The notes under the pieces are model-generated. The model was not told the DNA's origin, ran no database searches, and was given only the letters and a program-made list of their open reading frames with translations. This document shows positions 33,793 to 42,529 of a DNA stretch of 64,000 nt, piece by piece. Position 1 is the first letter of the stretch, and every line of letters begins with the position of its first letter. The stretch is from Allobranchiibius huperziae. GTDB lineage: Bacteria; Actinomycetota; Actinomycetes; Actinomycetales; Dermatophilaceae. Location: the NCBI RefSeq assembly GCF_013410455.1, contig NZ_JACCFW010000001.1, forward strand, positions 1,752,929-1,816,928, written 5' to 3'. Both the position numbers and the translations under genes were made by a program.

Positions 33793-34605
33793 TCAGCGGG
33801 CGCGGGTCGCCCACATAGCGACCGCCGACGCCGCGGCGACGTTGAGCGAGTCCACTCCCCCGGCCATCGGGATGCTCACCACGGCATCGCTGTGCGCGAG
33901 CGTGCGCGGCGACAGTCCGTCACCCTCGGTGCCGAGCACGAGCACCAGCTTCTCCGGGAGGTCGGCGGCCAGCTCGTCGAGTTTGATCGACCCCTCGCCA
34001 AGCGCCAACGACGCGACGTACCAACCGTCTTCGCGCAACGTGTCCAGCGCTGACGGCCACGGCTCGATGCGCGTCCACGGCACCTGGAAGACGGTGCCCA
34101 TCGACACCCGCACGCTGCGCCGATAGAGCGGGTCCGCGCACCGCGGCGTGACCAGCACGGCCTCCACCCCGAGCCCGGCGGCCGAGCGGAAGATCGCCCC
34201 GACGTTCGTGTGGTCAACGACGTCCTCGATCACCAGAGCACGGCGGGCTCCCGCGAGCACCTCGGCGTACGGCGCGGGCTCCGGCCGGTGCATCGCGGCC
34301 AGCGCGCCCCGGTGCAGGTGGAAACCGGTCATGGCCTCGATCACCCCCGCGTCGGCGGTGTAGACGGGCACGCTGTCGCGCTCGGCCTGCTCGACCAGGT
34401 CGGCGAGATCGGTCAGCCACCGCTCGCCCATCAGGAACGACCTCGGCCGGTGCCCGGCGGCCAGTGCCCGACGGATGACCTTCTCGCTCTCGGCGAGGTA
34501 GAGACCCTGCTCGGTCTCCAGCAGCCGGCGCAGCGCCACATCGGTCAGCGAGAAGTAGTCGCGGACGCGCTCGTCCGCGGGGTCCTCGATGCGTACGACG
34601 CTCAC
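33793..34605 (-). CDS. TrmH/SpoU-family RNA methyltransferase
   Basis: The 270-residue AdoMet-dependent enzyme methylates ribose 2'-OH in tRNA or rRNA. The SPOUT knot motifs are DHTNVGAIFRSAAGLGVEAV (motif 1, N-x-G-x-x-x-R), LVLVLGTEGDGLS (motif 2) and SIPMAGGVDSLNVAAASAV (motif 3). The N-terminal 90 residues form the RNA substrate-binding domain of the SpoU_sub_bind type. The exact RNA target is not known. The start is GTG 34605, overlapping the stop of the upstream TSUP gene by 4 nt (GTGA). Confidence 0.92.
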   Translation of the reverse strand: MSVVRIEDPADERVRDYFSLTDVALRRLLETEQGLYLAESEKVIRRALAAGHRPRSFLMGERWLTDLADLVEQAERDSVPVYTADAGVIEAMTGFHLHRGALAAMHRPEPAPYAEVLAGARRALVIEDVVDHTNVGAIFRSAAGLGVEAVLVTPRCADPLYRRSVRVSMGTVFQVPWTRIEPWPSALDTLREDGWYVASLALGEGSIKLDELAADLPEKLVLVLGTEGDGLSPRTLAHSDAVVSIPMAGGVDSLNVAAASAVAMWATRAR

Positions 34606-35324
34606 GCCAGCGCCGCCCGGGCCAGCACCAGCACACCCGCCAGCGCTGCGACGACCAGCACCGCGCGACGCATCCGCTCACGGTCGACCGTGGCGCGCAC
34701 CGGCCGGGCCAGGACGGCGCCGACGGCGACGAACGGGATCCAGCCGAGTCCTGCGAGCATCTCCCCACCGTGCACCTGACCGGCGACCGCCAGGCCGAGC
34801 AGTGACGTCGTGGCCCCTGCGACGAAGAACACCGCGAGCGTCGAGCGCACCCGCGCGGGACGCTCGTGCTGCAGCACGAGCCCCAGGAACGGACCGCCGA
34901 TCGAGGCCGCCGTACCGGAGATGCCGGTGAGGATGCCCGCACCCAGGGCGGGCATCGGACGGGCCTGAACGGTCAGCCGTGAGACCGACGCGGCCACCGC
35001 CACCAGCACCATGACCCCGACGACCACGGCGATCGCGTCGCCGGACGCCTCCGCGACCAGCCACACGCCGACCGGCATCAGTGCGACCCGTCCGGCGATC
35101 GCGTATCCGAAGAGCCGCCAGTCGATGTCGCGCTCGCCGAAGGCCAGCTCCCACAGCGGGAGGACCAGCGAGGTGAGCAGCAGCGCGGCGGGCATGAGAT
35201 CCGGACGCAGGATGATGATGAACGGCGCGGCCACGACCGCCAGTCCGAACCCGACGACGGACTGCACGAGCGCACCCACGGCGATCACGCCACCCAGCAG
35301 CAGGTAGACGACGAGATCGCTCAC
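34602..35324 (-). CDS. TauE/SafE (TSUP) family permease, second of tandem pair
   Basis: The 240-residue integral membrane protein has about 8 helices. It carries the TSUP N-terminal repeat (VAVGALVQSVVGFGLAVVAAPF) and the second repeat (GAGILTGISGTAASIGGPFLGL). Family members export or import sulfite, sulfoacetate or other small anions. GTG 35324 overlaps the stop of the upstream paralogue by 4 nt. It is the middle gene of a coupled run TSUP-TSUP-TrmH. The substrate is unknown. Confidence 0.9.
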   Translation of the reverse strand: MSDLVVYLLLGGVIAVGALVQSVVGFGLAVVAAPFIIILRPDLMPAALLLTSLVLPLWELAFGERDIDWRLFGYAIAGRVALMPVGVWLVAEASGDAIAVVVGVMVLVAVAASVSRLTVQARPMPALGAGILTGISGTAASIGGPFLGLVLQHERPARVRSTLAVFFVAGATTSLLGLAVAGQVHGGEMLAGLGWIPFVAVGAVLARPVRATVDRERMRRAVLVVAALAGVLVLARAALA

Positions 35325-36085
35325 CGCAGCACGAGGTTGCCGATGGCGGCCAGACCGATCACCACGATGAACGCGCGCAGCAGCCACGGCGGCAGCGCAC
35401 GGCCCACCCGTGCACCGATGACGCCGCCGATGAGAGACCCCACGGCGATGAGTCCCGCTGCGGCCCAGTTCATCCGGTCCCACGCGATGATCAGGAAGGT
35501 GATGGCGGCGACGGCGTTGACGATGGTGCCCAGGACGTTCTTGACGCCGTTGATCTGCTGCAGCGAGTCGGTCATCAGCACGCTCATCAGCCCGAGGAGC
35601 AGCACCCCCTGGGCGGCGCCGAAGTAGCCGCCGTACACCCCCGCGCCGTAGATGCCGACCAGCAGCGCGATGCGCCGCGCCCGGGTGTCGGAGTCGGAGT
35701 GCGCGGCCTGCGCCCGCTTGCTCAGCCACGGCCCGAAGACGACGAGCAGGATGCCGATCAGGATCAGCACCGGCACGACGGTCTTGAAGACACCCGGTGG
35801 CAGCACGATCAGCAGCACCGCCCCGGTGACTCCGCCGAGGAACGACATCGGCGCGAGACGCTTCAGCACCGCCGTCATCCCGCGCAGTTCCTTGCGGTAG
35901 CCGAACGTGCCGGACAGCCCGCCCGCGACCAGACCCAGCGTGTTGGAGACGTTCGCCGTCACCGACGGATAGCCGAAGGCCAGCAGCGTCGGGAAGGTCA
36001 CGAGGGTGCCCGAACCGACCACCGTGTTGATGATCCCGGCGACCATTCCGGCGAGCAGGATCAGGACTGCATGGCTGAGCGGCAC
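35321..36085 (-). CDS. TauE/SafE (TSUP) family permease, first of tandem pair
   Basis: The 254-residue membrane protein has two TSUP repeats: GMVAGIINTVVGSGTLVTFPTLLAFGYP at the N-terminus and GIYGAGVYGGYFGAAQGVLLLGLM at the middle. It is clearly distinct in sequence from the next gene (low identity by eye), so the pair is not a fresh duplication. It may form a heteromeric transporter with the neighbour, an inference from translational coupling. The start is GTG 36085. The ABC ATPase gene follows upstream with no overlap. Confidence 0.9.
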   Translation of the reverse strand: MPLSHAVLILLAGMVAGIINTVVGSGTLVTFPTLLAFGYPSVTANVSNTLGLVAGGLSGTFGYRKELRGMTAVLKRLAPMSFLGGVTGAVLLIVLPPGVFKTVVPVLILIGILLVVFGPWLSKRAQAAHSDSDTRARRIALLVGIYGAGVYGGYFGAAQGVLLLGLMSVLMTDSLQQINGVKNVLGTIVNAVAAITFLIIAWDRMNWAAAGLIAVGSLIGGVIGARVGRALPPWLLRAFIVVIGLAAIGNLVLR

Positions 36086-36127
36086 CGAATCAACCTAACG
36101 AGAACGTCGTACGCGCCCGCGCGCGTC

Positions 36128-36913
36128 TCAACTGTCGGCGCGCGCGGACCAGCGGTCCCCGTGCCGGTCCAGGACCAGGGGCATCCCGAAGGTGGCGGAC
36201 AGGTTCTCCGCCGTCAGGGTGAGCTCAATCGGACCTGCCGCGACGACCGCACCGTCGCGCAGCATCAGCACGTCGGTGAAGCCCGGCGGGATCTCCTCGA
36301 CGTGGTGGGTGACCAGCACCAGGGCCGGGGCGTCGGTGTCCTGCGCCAGCGCCGACAGCCGGCCGAGCAGGTCCTCCCGGCCGCCGAGGTCGAGTCCGGC
36401 GGCGGGTTCGTCCAGCAGCAGCAGCTCCGGATCGGTCATCAGGGCGCGGGCGATCTGCACCCGCTTGCGCTCGCCCTCCGACAGCGTCCCGTAGCGGCGG
36501 TCGACCAGGTGGGCCACGCCCAGCGCGCCGAGCAGTTCGGTGGCGCGCGCGTGGTCCAGCTCGTCGTACGCCTCACGCCAGCGCCCGACGATGCCGTACG
36601 ACGCGGTGACCACCACGTCGCGGACCACCTCGCCGCCGGGGATCCGCTCGGCGATCGACGCGGACGCCAGCCCGATCCGGGGACGCAGCTCGAAGACGTC
36701 GACCGCGCCGAGCACCTCCGACAGCACGCCGGCCACGCCCGTCGTGGGATGCATCCTGCCGGCAGCGATCTGCAGCAACGTGGTCTTGCCTGCTCCATTG
36801 GGTCCGAGGACGACCCAGCGCTCGCCCTCCTCGATCTCCCAGCTGACCCGGTCGAGCAACGACTTGCCCGAGCGGACCACGCTCACCTCGGCCAGCGCCA
36901 GCACATCGCTCAT
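36128..36913 (-). CDS. ABC transporter ATP-binding protein
   Basis: The 261-residue ATPase is soluble. Walker A is VVLGPNGAGKTT, the signature motif is YGTLSEGERKRVQIAR and Walker B is LLLLDEPAAGLD with the switch His in LVLVTHHVEEI. This layout resembles ModF/YbbL-type ATPases with a single domain and no adjacent permease. The TSUP proteins downstream are not ABC permeases. The partner transporter or function is unknown. ATG 36913. Confidence 0.9.
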   Translation of the reverse strand: MSDVLALAEVSVVRSGKSLLDRVSWEIEEGERWVVLGPNGAGKTTLLQIAAGRMHPTTGVAGVLSEVLGAVDVFELRPRIGLASASIAERIPGGEVVRDVVVTASYGIVGRWREAYDELDHARATELLGALGVAHLVDRRYGTLSEGERKRVQIARALMTDPELLLLDEPAAGLDLGGREDLLGRLSALAQDTDAPALVLVTHHVEEIPPGFTDVLMLRDGAVVAAGPIELTLTAENLSATFGMPLVLDRHGDRWSARADS

Positions 36914-36938
36914 GGAGCCCGACCCTAGGCGACCTACG

Positions 36939-37706
36939 ATGTTCGCCGTGTCGACCCTCCCGGCGTGTGCGCGCCTCAGCCTCTGGGTGACCGCCGCCTG
37001 GGCCGGTCACCTCGACCTCGACGACGCCGTACGCCGGGCCATGCCCGACGTCGACGAGGTGCACGGAGCACTCGACCGGCTCGCCCTGTGGCAGGACTTC
37101 GGCGAGCGCGTGCTCGGGTGCGCGCTGCCGCGGCCGGGCGATCTGACGGGTATGCCGCGCGGCAGCCTCGACTTCACGGGCGCGGCCGCCGACTCCGGCG
37201 AGTGCGTCTACGTGCCGGCGCTCGGCGGTGCGCTGGTGCCCACCATCGAGACCTACGGGCCCGAGGGCGACACGGGCACCCAGATCACCTGGACGGCGTA
37301 CGACTGCGAACCGACGCCGGTCCACCAGCTGGAGAGCCTGCAGGAGAGCCAGATCGAGCGCGACCTGGCCGAGCTGGTGCGGGAGGCGACGGCCGCGTTC
37401 GAGACCCTCGACGTGCAGCCGTGGGCCGGCTCGACCGCGCGCGCCGAGGTCGACTCCCGGGTGCGCGACCACGACTGGGGTCTGCCGCCCGGACTGCCGG
37501 GGCGTGCGCACCGCATCCTGGTGCTCGCCGGGTCGATCGCCTCGGCTGTCGACGTCGCCCTGGCCGAGTCACCTGCCGTTCACGGACATGACGACGGCGC
37601 GCGGCATGCGCTGCTGCTGCGCCTTCAAGCGGGCGCGGACCGGGCGCTCGCCCAGGCGACGACGTCCTGCGCTCTGTCGCTCGGCGGGTTGCGCCCCGCC
37701 CGCTGA
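36939..37706 (+). CDS. Conserved hypothetical protein
   Basis: The 255-residue acidic soluble protein starts FAVSTLPACARLSLWVTAAWAGHLDLDDAVRRAMPDVD. Further segments include YVPALGGALVPTIETYGPEGDTGTQITW and RVRDHDWGLPPGLPGRAHRI. This looks like a conserved actinobacterial family with no established function that I can name. The start is ATG 36939, with an in-frame GTG at 36948 possible. It is divergent from the ABC ATPase and convergent with glgA across a palindromic repeat. Confidence 0.75.
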   Translation: MFAVSTLPACARLSLWVTAAWAGHLDLDDAVRRAMPDVDEVHGALDRLALWQDFGERVLGCALPRPGDLTGMPRGSLDFTGAAADSGECVYVPALGGALVPTIETYGPEGDTGTQITWTAYDCEPTPVHQLESLQESQIERDLAELVREATAAFETLDVQPWAGSTARAEVDSRVRDHDWGLPPGLPGRAHRILVLAGSIASAVDVALAESPAVHGHDDGARHALLLRLQAGADRALAQATTSCALSLGGLRPAR

Positions 37707-37745
37707 CGCGCCCTCGTCGTGGTGGGTTTGCGTCCGTGCGTGCGG

Positions 37746-37790
37746 TTTACGTCTGCGGCCCGGGCTGCAGTCCTGGCCGCAGACGCAAAA
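37746..37790 (-). repeat. Palindromic intergenic repeat, copy C
   Basis: Arms GTCTGCGGCC and GGCCGCAGAC flank a loop containing CTGCAG. Read on the minus strand it aligns with the second hairpin of copies A and B (GGCCAG, then a GCTGCAGCC-like loop, then CTGGCC). It lies between the convergent ends of the 36939 gene and glgA. Single hairpin only, without the GCCCACCTCG hairpin. Confidence 0.8.
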
Positions 37791-37833
37791 CGCGCACGCC
37801 GTGCTGTTCGCGGGGTCGTCATGCCTCCTGCGC

Positions 37834-39045
37834 TCAGCGGGCGGCCCACTCCCGGGCGACCTGGTCGTAGACCTCCTGCGTACGCGTAGCGATCGCCTCC
37901 CAGCCGAACTCGCGCACCGCGCGCTCGCGACCGGCCCGACCGCGCTCCCGCGCCCGCGCCGGGTCCGACACCGCGTCGGTCAGCACCCGCGCCAGGTCCG
38001 CGACGAACGCGTCCGGGTCCTTCGGCGTGCCGGTGCCGTCGGCGACCTGGTCGATCGGCACCAGCCACCCGGTCTCGCCGTCCGCGACCACCTCGGGGAT
38101 GCCACCGGTCGCCGTGCCGACCACCGCCACCTCGCACGCCATCGCCTCGAGGTTGACGATGCCCAGCGGCTCATAGACCGAGGGGCAGATGAAGACCGTT
38201 GCAGCAGAGAGGAGTGCGACCACTTCCTGCCGCGGGAGCATCTCGTCGATCCAGACCACACCCCCGCGCGACTCACGCAGCCCGGCGACCAGGCCCTGCA
38301 CCTCGGCGAGGATCTCGGGGGTGTCCGGTGCGCCCGCGCACAGCACGAGCTGCACCTCGGGCGGCAGCTGCGCGGCGGCCCGCAGCAGGTAGGGCAACCC
38401 TTTCTGCCGGGTGATCCGACCGACGAAGACGACGGACGGCCGGTCCGGGTCCATGCCGTGCCGACGGACGATCTCCAACGCCTCGGGCGACTCGTCCCGT
38501 GCCCAGAGGGCGGCGTCGATCCCGTTGTGCACCACGTGCACTCGCGCCGGGTCGAGCGCGGGATAGCTGCGCAGCACGTCCTGTCGCATCCCGTCCGACA
38601 CCGCGATGACGGCGGCAGCGTGCTCGTACCCCGTGCGCTCGACATACGACGACACGCGGTAACCGCCGCCGAGCTGCTCGGCCTTCCACGGCCGCATCGG
38701 CTCCAAGGAGTGCGCGGTGATGACGTGCGGCACGCCGTGCAGCAGCGACGCGAGGTGGCCGGCCATGTTGGCGTACCAGGTGTGCGAGTGCACCACGTCG
38801 GCGCCGGCGCAGTCCGCGGCCATCGTCAGGTCGACGCCGAGGGTCTGCAGGGTGGCGTTCGCGTCCTGCAGCTGGGGAAGGTCGGGGTACCCGGTGGTGT
38901 CCGGCTCCTGGACGGGCACGCCGAACGCGCGCACCCGCGTCTCGACACCGGCGGCACGCAGGGCCTTCACGAGCTCTGCGACATGCACCCCCGCGCCGCC
39001 GTAGATGTTCGGCGGATATTCCTTGGTCAGCAGATCGACGCGCAC
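37834..39045 (-). CDS. glgA: Glycogen synthase, actinobacterial GT4 type
   Basis: The 403-residue protein is a retaining glycosyltransferase. N-terminal KEYPPNIYGGAGVHV is the donor-binding Gly loop. HSHTWYANMAG and HNGIDAALW lie mid-protein, and VFVGRITRQKGL and CPSVYEPLGIVNLEAMACEVAVVGTATGG (the E-x7-E region) are C-terminal. It belongs to the glgA_Coryne group, whose mycobacterial member (GlgM) makes maltose-1-phosphate from ADP-glucose and glucose-1-phosphate, so the exact product here could be either. The start is GTG 39045. It is divergent from glgC, which supplies ADP-glucose. Confidence 0.92.
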   Translation of the reverse strand: MRVDLLTKEYPPNIYGGAGVHVAELVKALRAAGVETRVRAFGVPVQEPDTTGYPDLPQLQDANATLQTLGVDLTMAADCAGADVVHSHTWYANMAGHLASLLHGVPHVITAHSLEPMRPWKAEQLGGGYRVSSYVERTGYEHAAAVIAVSDGMRQDVLRSYPALDPARVHVVHNGIDAALWARDESPEALEIVRRHGMDPDRPSVVFVGRITRQKGLPYLLRAAAQLPPEVQLVLCAGAPDTPEILAEVQGLVAGLRESRGGVVWIDEMLPRQEVVALLSAATVFICPSVYEPLGIVNLEAMACEVAVVGTATGGIPEVVADGETGWLVPIDQVADGTGTPKDPDAFVADLARVLTDAVSDPARARERGRAGRERAVREFGWEAIATRTQEVYDQVAREWAAR

Positions 39046-39134
39046 CTGCGCGACGCTAGTCCTACGGGACGAGCGGCACCACCGCGTCGTGGAACGGCCC
39101 GCACAGCACCCGGGGGTGGGCCTAGGTTGGGTGG

Positions 39135-40382
39135 ATGGTTGCCAAAGGTGGTCCCAGCGTCCTCGCCATCGTGCTCGCCGGTGGAGAGGGAAAACGGTTG
39201 ATGCCGTTGACGGCCGACCGTGCCAAACCCGCCGTGCCGTTCGGCGGGATCTACCGCTTGATCGACTTCGCGCTGTCCAACCTGGCCAACAGCGGCTATC
39301 TGAAGATGGTCGTGCTGACCCAGTACAAGTCGCACAGCCTGGACCGGCACATCACCAAGGCATGGCGGATGTCGACGCTGCTCGGCAACTACGTGGCGCC
39401 CGTCCCGGCCCAACAGCGCCTGGGCAAGCAGTGGTTCGCGGGATCGGCCGACGCGATCTACCAGAGCCTGAACCTGATCCATGACGAGAAGCCGGACATC
39501 GTGGTCGTGGTCGGAGCCGACCACGTCTACCGGATGGACTTCTCCCAGATGGTCTCCCAGCACATCCAATCCGGCGCCGCCTGCTCGGTGGCCGCGATCC
39601 GCCAGCCGATCGCGTCTTCGGACCAGTTCGGTGTCATCGAGCTGGAGAAGGGCTCGCAGCGCATCTCCGCCTTCCGGGAGAAGCCCACCGATCCCCAGCC
39701 CCTGGAGGACAGCCCTGGGGAGATCCTCGCCTCGATGGGCAACTACGTCTTCACGGCGGATGCCCTCGTCGACGCCGTACGCCGCGACGCGCAGCGCGAC
39801 GACAGCAAGAACGACATGGGCGGCGACATCGTGCCGGACTTCGTCAGCCGGGGTGAGGCGTACGCGTACGACTTCGGCGACAACGAGATCCCCGGCGCGA
39901 CCGAGCGCGACCGCGGCTACTGGCGTGACGTGGGCACGATGGATTCGTACTTCGACGCGCACATGGATCTGGTCTCCATCCTGCCGATCTTCAATGTCTA
40001 CAACTACGACTGGCCGATCCTCACCAACGCGGGCTCGTTCCCGCCCGCGAAGTTCGTGCACGGTTCGGCGAAGCGGCGTGGCGTCGCGATCGACTCGATG
40101 ATCTCCGCGGGGACGATCGTGAGTGGATCCGTGGTGCAGCGGTCGGTGCTGTCCCCCAACGTGCACGTGCACAGCTTCGGGCGCATCGAGGACTCGGTGC
40201 TGCTCGACAACGTCGACATCGGGCGCTCGTGCACGATCCGGCGCGCCATCCTCGACAAGGACGTCGTCGTCCCCGAGGGCGTCAGCATCGGCGTCGACCA
40301 CGACGTCGACCGCAAGCGCGGCCTGACCGTCACCGACAGCGGCATCGTGGTCGTCGGCAAGGGCACCGTCCTGCAACCGTGA
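39135..40382 (+). CDS. glgC: Glucose-1-phosphate adenylyltransferase
   Basis: It forms ADP-glucose from ATP and glucose-1-phosphate, the committed step of glycogen synthesis. The 415-residue protein starts [28 protein letters not shown] (the nucleotide and Arg motifs). It has DHVYRMD (the metal/catalytic Asp), [18 protein letters not shown] (E-K-P) and a C-terminal left-handed beta helix ([21 protein letters not shown]). ATG 39135. It is divergent from glgA with about 90 nt between them. Confidence 0.96.
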   Translation: MVAKGGPSVLAIVLAGGEGKRLMPLTADRAKPAVPFGGIYRLIDFALSNLANSGYLKMVVLTQYKSHSLDRHITKAWRMSTLLGNYVAPVPAQQRLGKQWFAGSADAIYQSLNLIHDEKPDIVVVVGADHVYRMDFSQMVSQHIQSGAACSVAAIRQPIASSDQFGVIELEKGSQRISAFREKPTDPQPLEDSPGEILASMGNYVFTADALVDAVRRDAQRDDSKNDMGGDIVPDFVSRGEAYAYDFGDNEIPGATERDRGYWRDVGTMDSYFDAHMDLVSILPIFNVYNYDWPILTNAGSFPPAKFVHGSAKRRGVAIDSMISAGTIVSGSVVQRSVLSPNVHVHSFGRIEDSVLLDNVDIGRSCTIRRAILDKDVVVPEGVSIGVDHDVDRKRGLTVTDSGIVVVGKGTVLQP

Positions 40383-40403
40383 CCGAGCCGGGAGACTGTG
40401 CGC

Positions 40404-41609
40404 ATGTCGTCCGGCACCGCCCTGCTCACCCTCACCGGTGACGACTCCCCCGGAGCCGTCACCGACCTCCTCGCGGCCGTCGCGGCGTTCGACGAGGACG
40501 TGCTCGACCTGGGTCAGGTGGTGGTCCGCGGGCGCCTCACCGTCTCCCTGCTGCTCACCTGCCGCTCGGGATCCGACGCCCTGCACGACGCGGCCGCCGG
40601 GGTCGCACGCGCCCACGGGCTGCACCTCGCGCTGACCACCGACGTCGACGACGTGCCGACGCCGCAGAGCGGGCGAGCCTCCGTCGTGGTCATCGGGGCA
40701 CCGCTGGGTACGGCGGCACTGGCCGCCATCACCTCCGCGATCGATGCGCAGGGGGCGCGCGTGGAGCGGGTGCGCCGGCTGGTGCGCACTCCCCTGACCG
40801 GCCTCGAGCTCCAGGTGTCCGGCGCCGAGGTGACGAGCCTGCGGCGCGCACTCGCGCTCCAAGCCTCCGATCATGCCGTCGACGTCGCGGTCGCACCCGG
40901 CGGGTTGGACCGCCGCGGCCGGCGCCTGCTGGTCATGGACGTGGACTCCACGCTCATCCAGGACGAGGTGATCGAGCTGCTCGCGCGGCACGCCGGGGTC
41001 GAGGCGCAGGTCGCGGCCGTCACCGAGCGCGCGATGCGTGGCGAGCTGGACTTCGCCGAGAGCCTGCACGAGCGGGTCGCGACGCTGGCCGGGCTGCCCG
41101 AGTCGGTGCTCGCCGACGTACGCCGTGACGTTCGGCTCACCCCTGGAGCCGCCACCCTGGTGCGGACGGTCAAGCGCTTGGGGTTCACGGTCGCCGTGGT
41201 GTCCGGCGGGTTCATCGAGATCGTCGGGCCGCTGGCCGCCGAGCTCGGCATCGACCACGCGCACGCCAACACCCTGGAGATCCGCGACGGGCATCTCACG
41301 GGTCGGGTCACCGGGCAGGTCGTGGATCGGGCCGAGAAGGCGCGTGCGCTGCGGCGATTCGCGCACGCGGCGGGGCTGCCGCTCTCCCGGACGGTCGCCG
41401 TCGGGGACGGCGCCAACGACCTGGACATGCTGGCCATCGCCGGTCTCGGCATCGCCTTCAACGCCAAACCGGTCGTGCGGGCCGAGGCGCACGCGTCCGT
41501 GAGCGTGCCCTACCTCGACGCCGTGCTCTATCTGCTCGGCATCTCCCGTGACGAGATCGACGCGGCGGAGAAGACACCAGCCGACTCCCTAGACTCCCCT
41601 CATGCCTGA
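40404..41609 (+). CDS. serB: Phosphoserine phosphatase with N-terminal ACT domains
   Basis: It is the last step of serine synthesis, hydrolysing phosphoserine. The 401-residue protein has two ACT-like regulatory domains (about 1-165). The HAD core follows, with nucleophile LLVMDVDSTLIQDE (Asp179, acid Asp181), VVSGGF (Ser in the motif II region) and GDGANDLDML (motif IV). The ACT part suggests feedback by serine or glycine, by family. ATG 40404 is chosen, with a GTG at 40398 possible. The last 8 nt overlap the cyanophycinase start, so serB and cphB are probably co-transcribed. Confidence 0.95.
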   Translation: MSSGTALLTLTGDDSPGAVTDLLAAVAAFDEDVLDLGQVVVRGRLTVSLLLTCRSGSDALHDAAAGVARAHGLHLALTTDVDDVPTPQSGRASVVVIGAPLGTAALAAITSAIDAQGARVERVRRLVRTPLTGLELQVSGAEVTSLRRALALQASDHAVDVAVAPGGLDRRGRRLLVMDVDSTLIQDEVIELLARHAGVEAQVAAVTERAMRGELDFAESLHERVATLAGLPESVLADVRRDVRLTPGAATLVRTVKRLGFTVAVVSGGFIEIVGPLAAELGIDHAHANTLEIRDGHLTGRVTGQVVDRAEKARALRRFAHAAGLPLSRTVAVGDGANDLDMLAIAGLGIAFNAKPVVRAEAHASVSVPYLDAVLYLLGISRDEIDAAEKTPADSLDSPHA

Positions 41610-42486
41610 CGCACCGAAACGTTCGCTGCTCATCATCGGAGGCGCGGAGGACAAGGTCGGCCGGGTCACCATCCTGCGGCGGTTCGTGCGGCTCGCCGGC
41701 GGCCGCAAGGCTCGCCTCGTCGTCATTCCCACGGCGTCCTCGGTCCCGGACGAGGTGGTCGAGGTCTACTCCACCGTCTTCGAGCGGCTGGGCTGCGCAT
41801 CCGTCACCTCCGTCGATCCGGCGAACCGGCAGGCTGCCGGTGACAGCGAGCTCGTGGACCGCGTCGACGACGCCACCGGTGTCTTCCTCTCCGGCGGCAA
41901 CCAGCTGAAACTGAGCCAGTTGATCGTCGGTACGCCGCTCGGCGCGGCCCTGCTGCGCGCCTACCAGCGCGGCGCCGTCGTGGCCGGCACCTCCGCGGGC
42001 GCATCGATCATGAGCCAGTTCATGATCTCGATGGGCGACGAGGGCGTGACACCGCGGCAACGCTCCAGTCAGCTGACCGCCGGACTCGGGCTGCTGCCCG
42101 GCGTCATCGTCGACCAGCACTTCGACCAGCGCGCCCGCTACGGCCGGCTGCTGTCGCTGGTCGCCGGTTCGCCCAGTCTGCTCGGGATGGGCATCGACGA
42201 GGACACCGCCGCGGAGATCACCGACGACTCGGAGCTGACCGTCGTCGGCTCGGGTGCGGTCTTCGTGGTCGACGCCCGCAACGCGGTCACCGACGCCCAC
42301 GAGGCCCGCCGCGACGCTCCACTGCTCGTCACCGGCGCCGTCGTGCACACGCTGCCCTTCGGCTCCACCTTCGACCTGCAGACCGCCACCCTCACCGAAT
42401 TCGTGGAGAAGCACACCGACCTGTCGGTCTCCTCCAGCCGCGACCGGCACGACACCGCAACGGCGGCCGCAGCGTTGCGTCACTGA
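41602..42486 (+). CDS. cphB: Cyanophycinase
   Basis: This S51-type serine peptidase cuts the arginine-aspartate storage polymer cyanophycin into beta-Asp-Arg dipeptides. The 294-residue protein has the nucleophile motif VVAGTSAGAS (Ser131), IIGGAEDK at the N-terminus, FLSGGNQ and DQHFDQRARYGRL (His). It precedes the cyanophycin synthetase gene by 43 nt on the same strand, so synthesis and breakdown are in one operon. No signal peptide is seen, so it is probably cytoplasmic. Confidence 0.93.
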   Translation: MPDAPKRSLLIIGGAEDKVGRVTILRRFVRLAGGRKARLVVIPTASSVPDEVVEVYSTVFERLGCASVTSVDPANRQAAGDSELVDRVDDATGVFLSGGNQLKLSQLIVGTPLGAALLRAYQRGAVVAGTSAGASIMSQFMISMGDEGVTPRQRSSQLTAGLGLLPGVIVDQHFDQRARYGRLLSLVAGSPSLLGMGIDEDTAAEITDDSELTVVGSGAVFVVDARNAVTDAHEARRDAPLLVTGAVVHTLPFGSTFDLQTATLTEFVEKHTDLSVSSSRDRHDTATAAAALRH

Positions 42487-42529
42487 CCGACGCGCACCGT
42501 CATCCCCGAACCCGTACGGAGGTTCCGCC

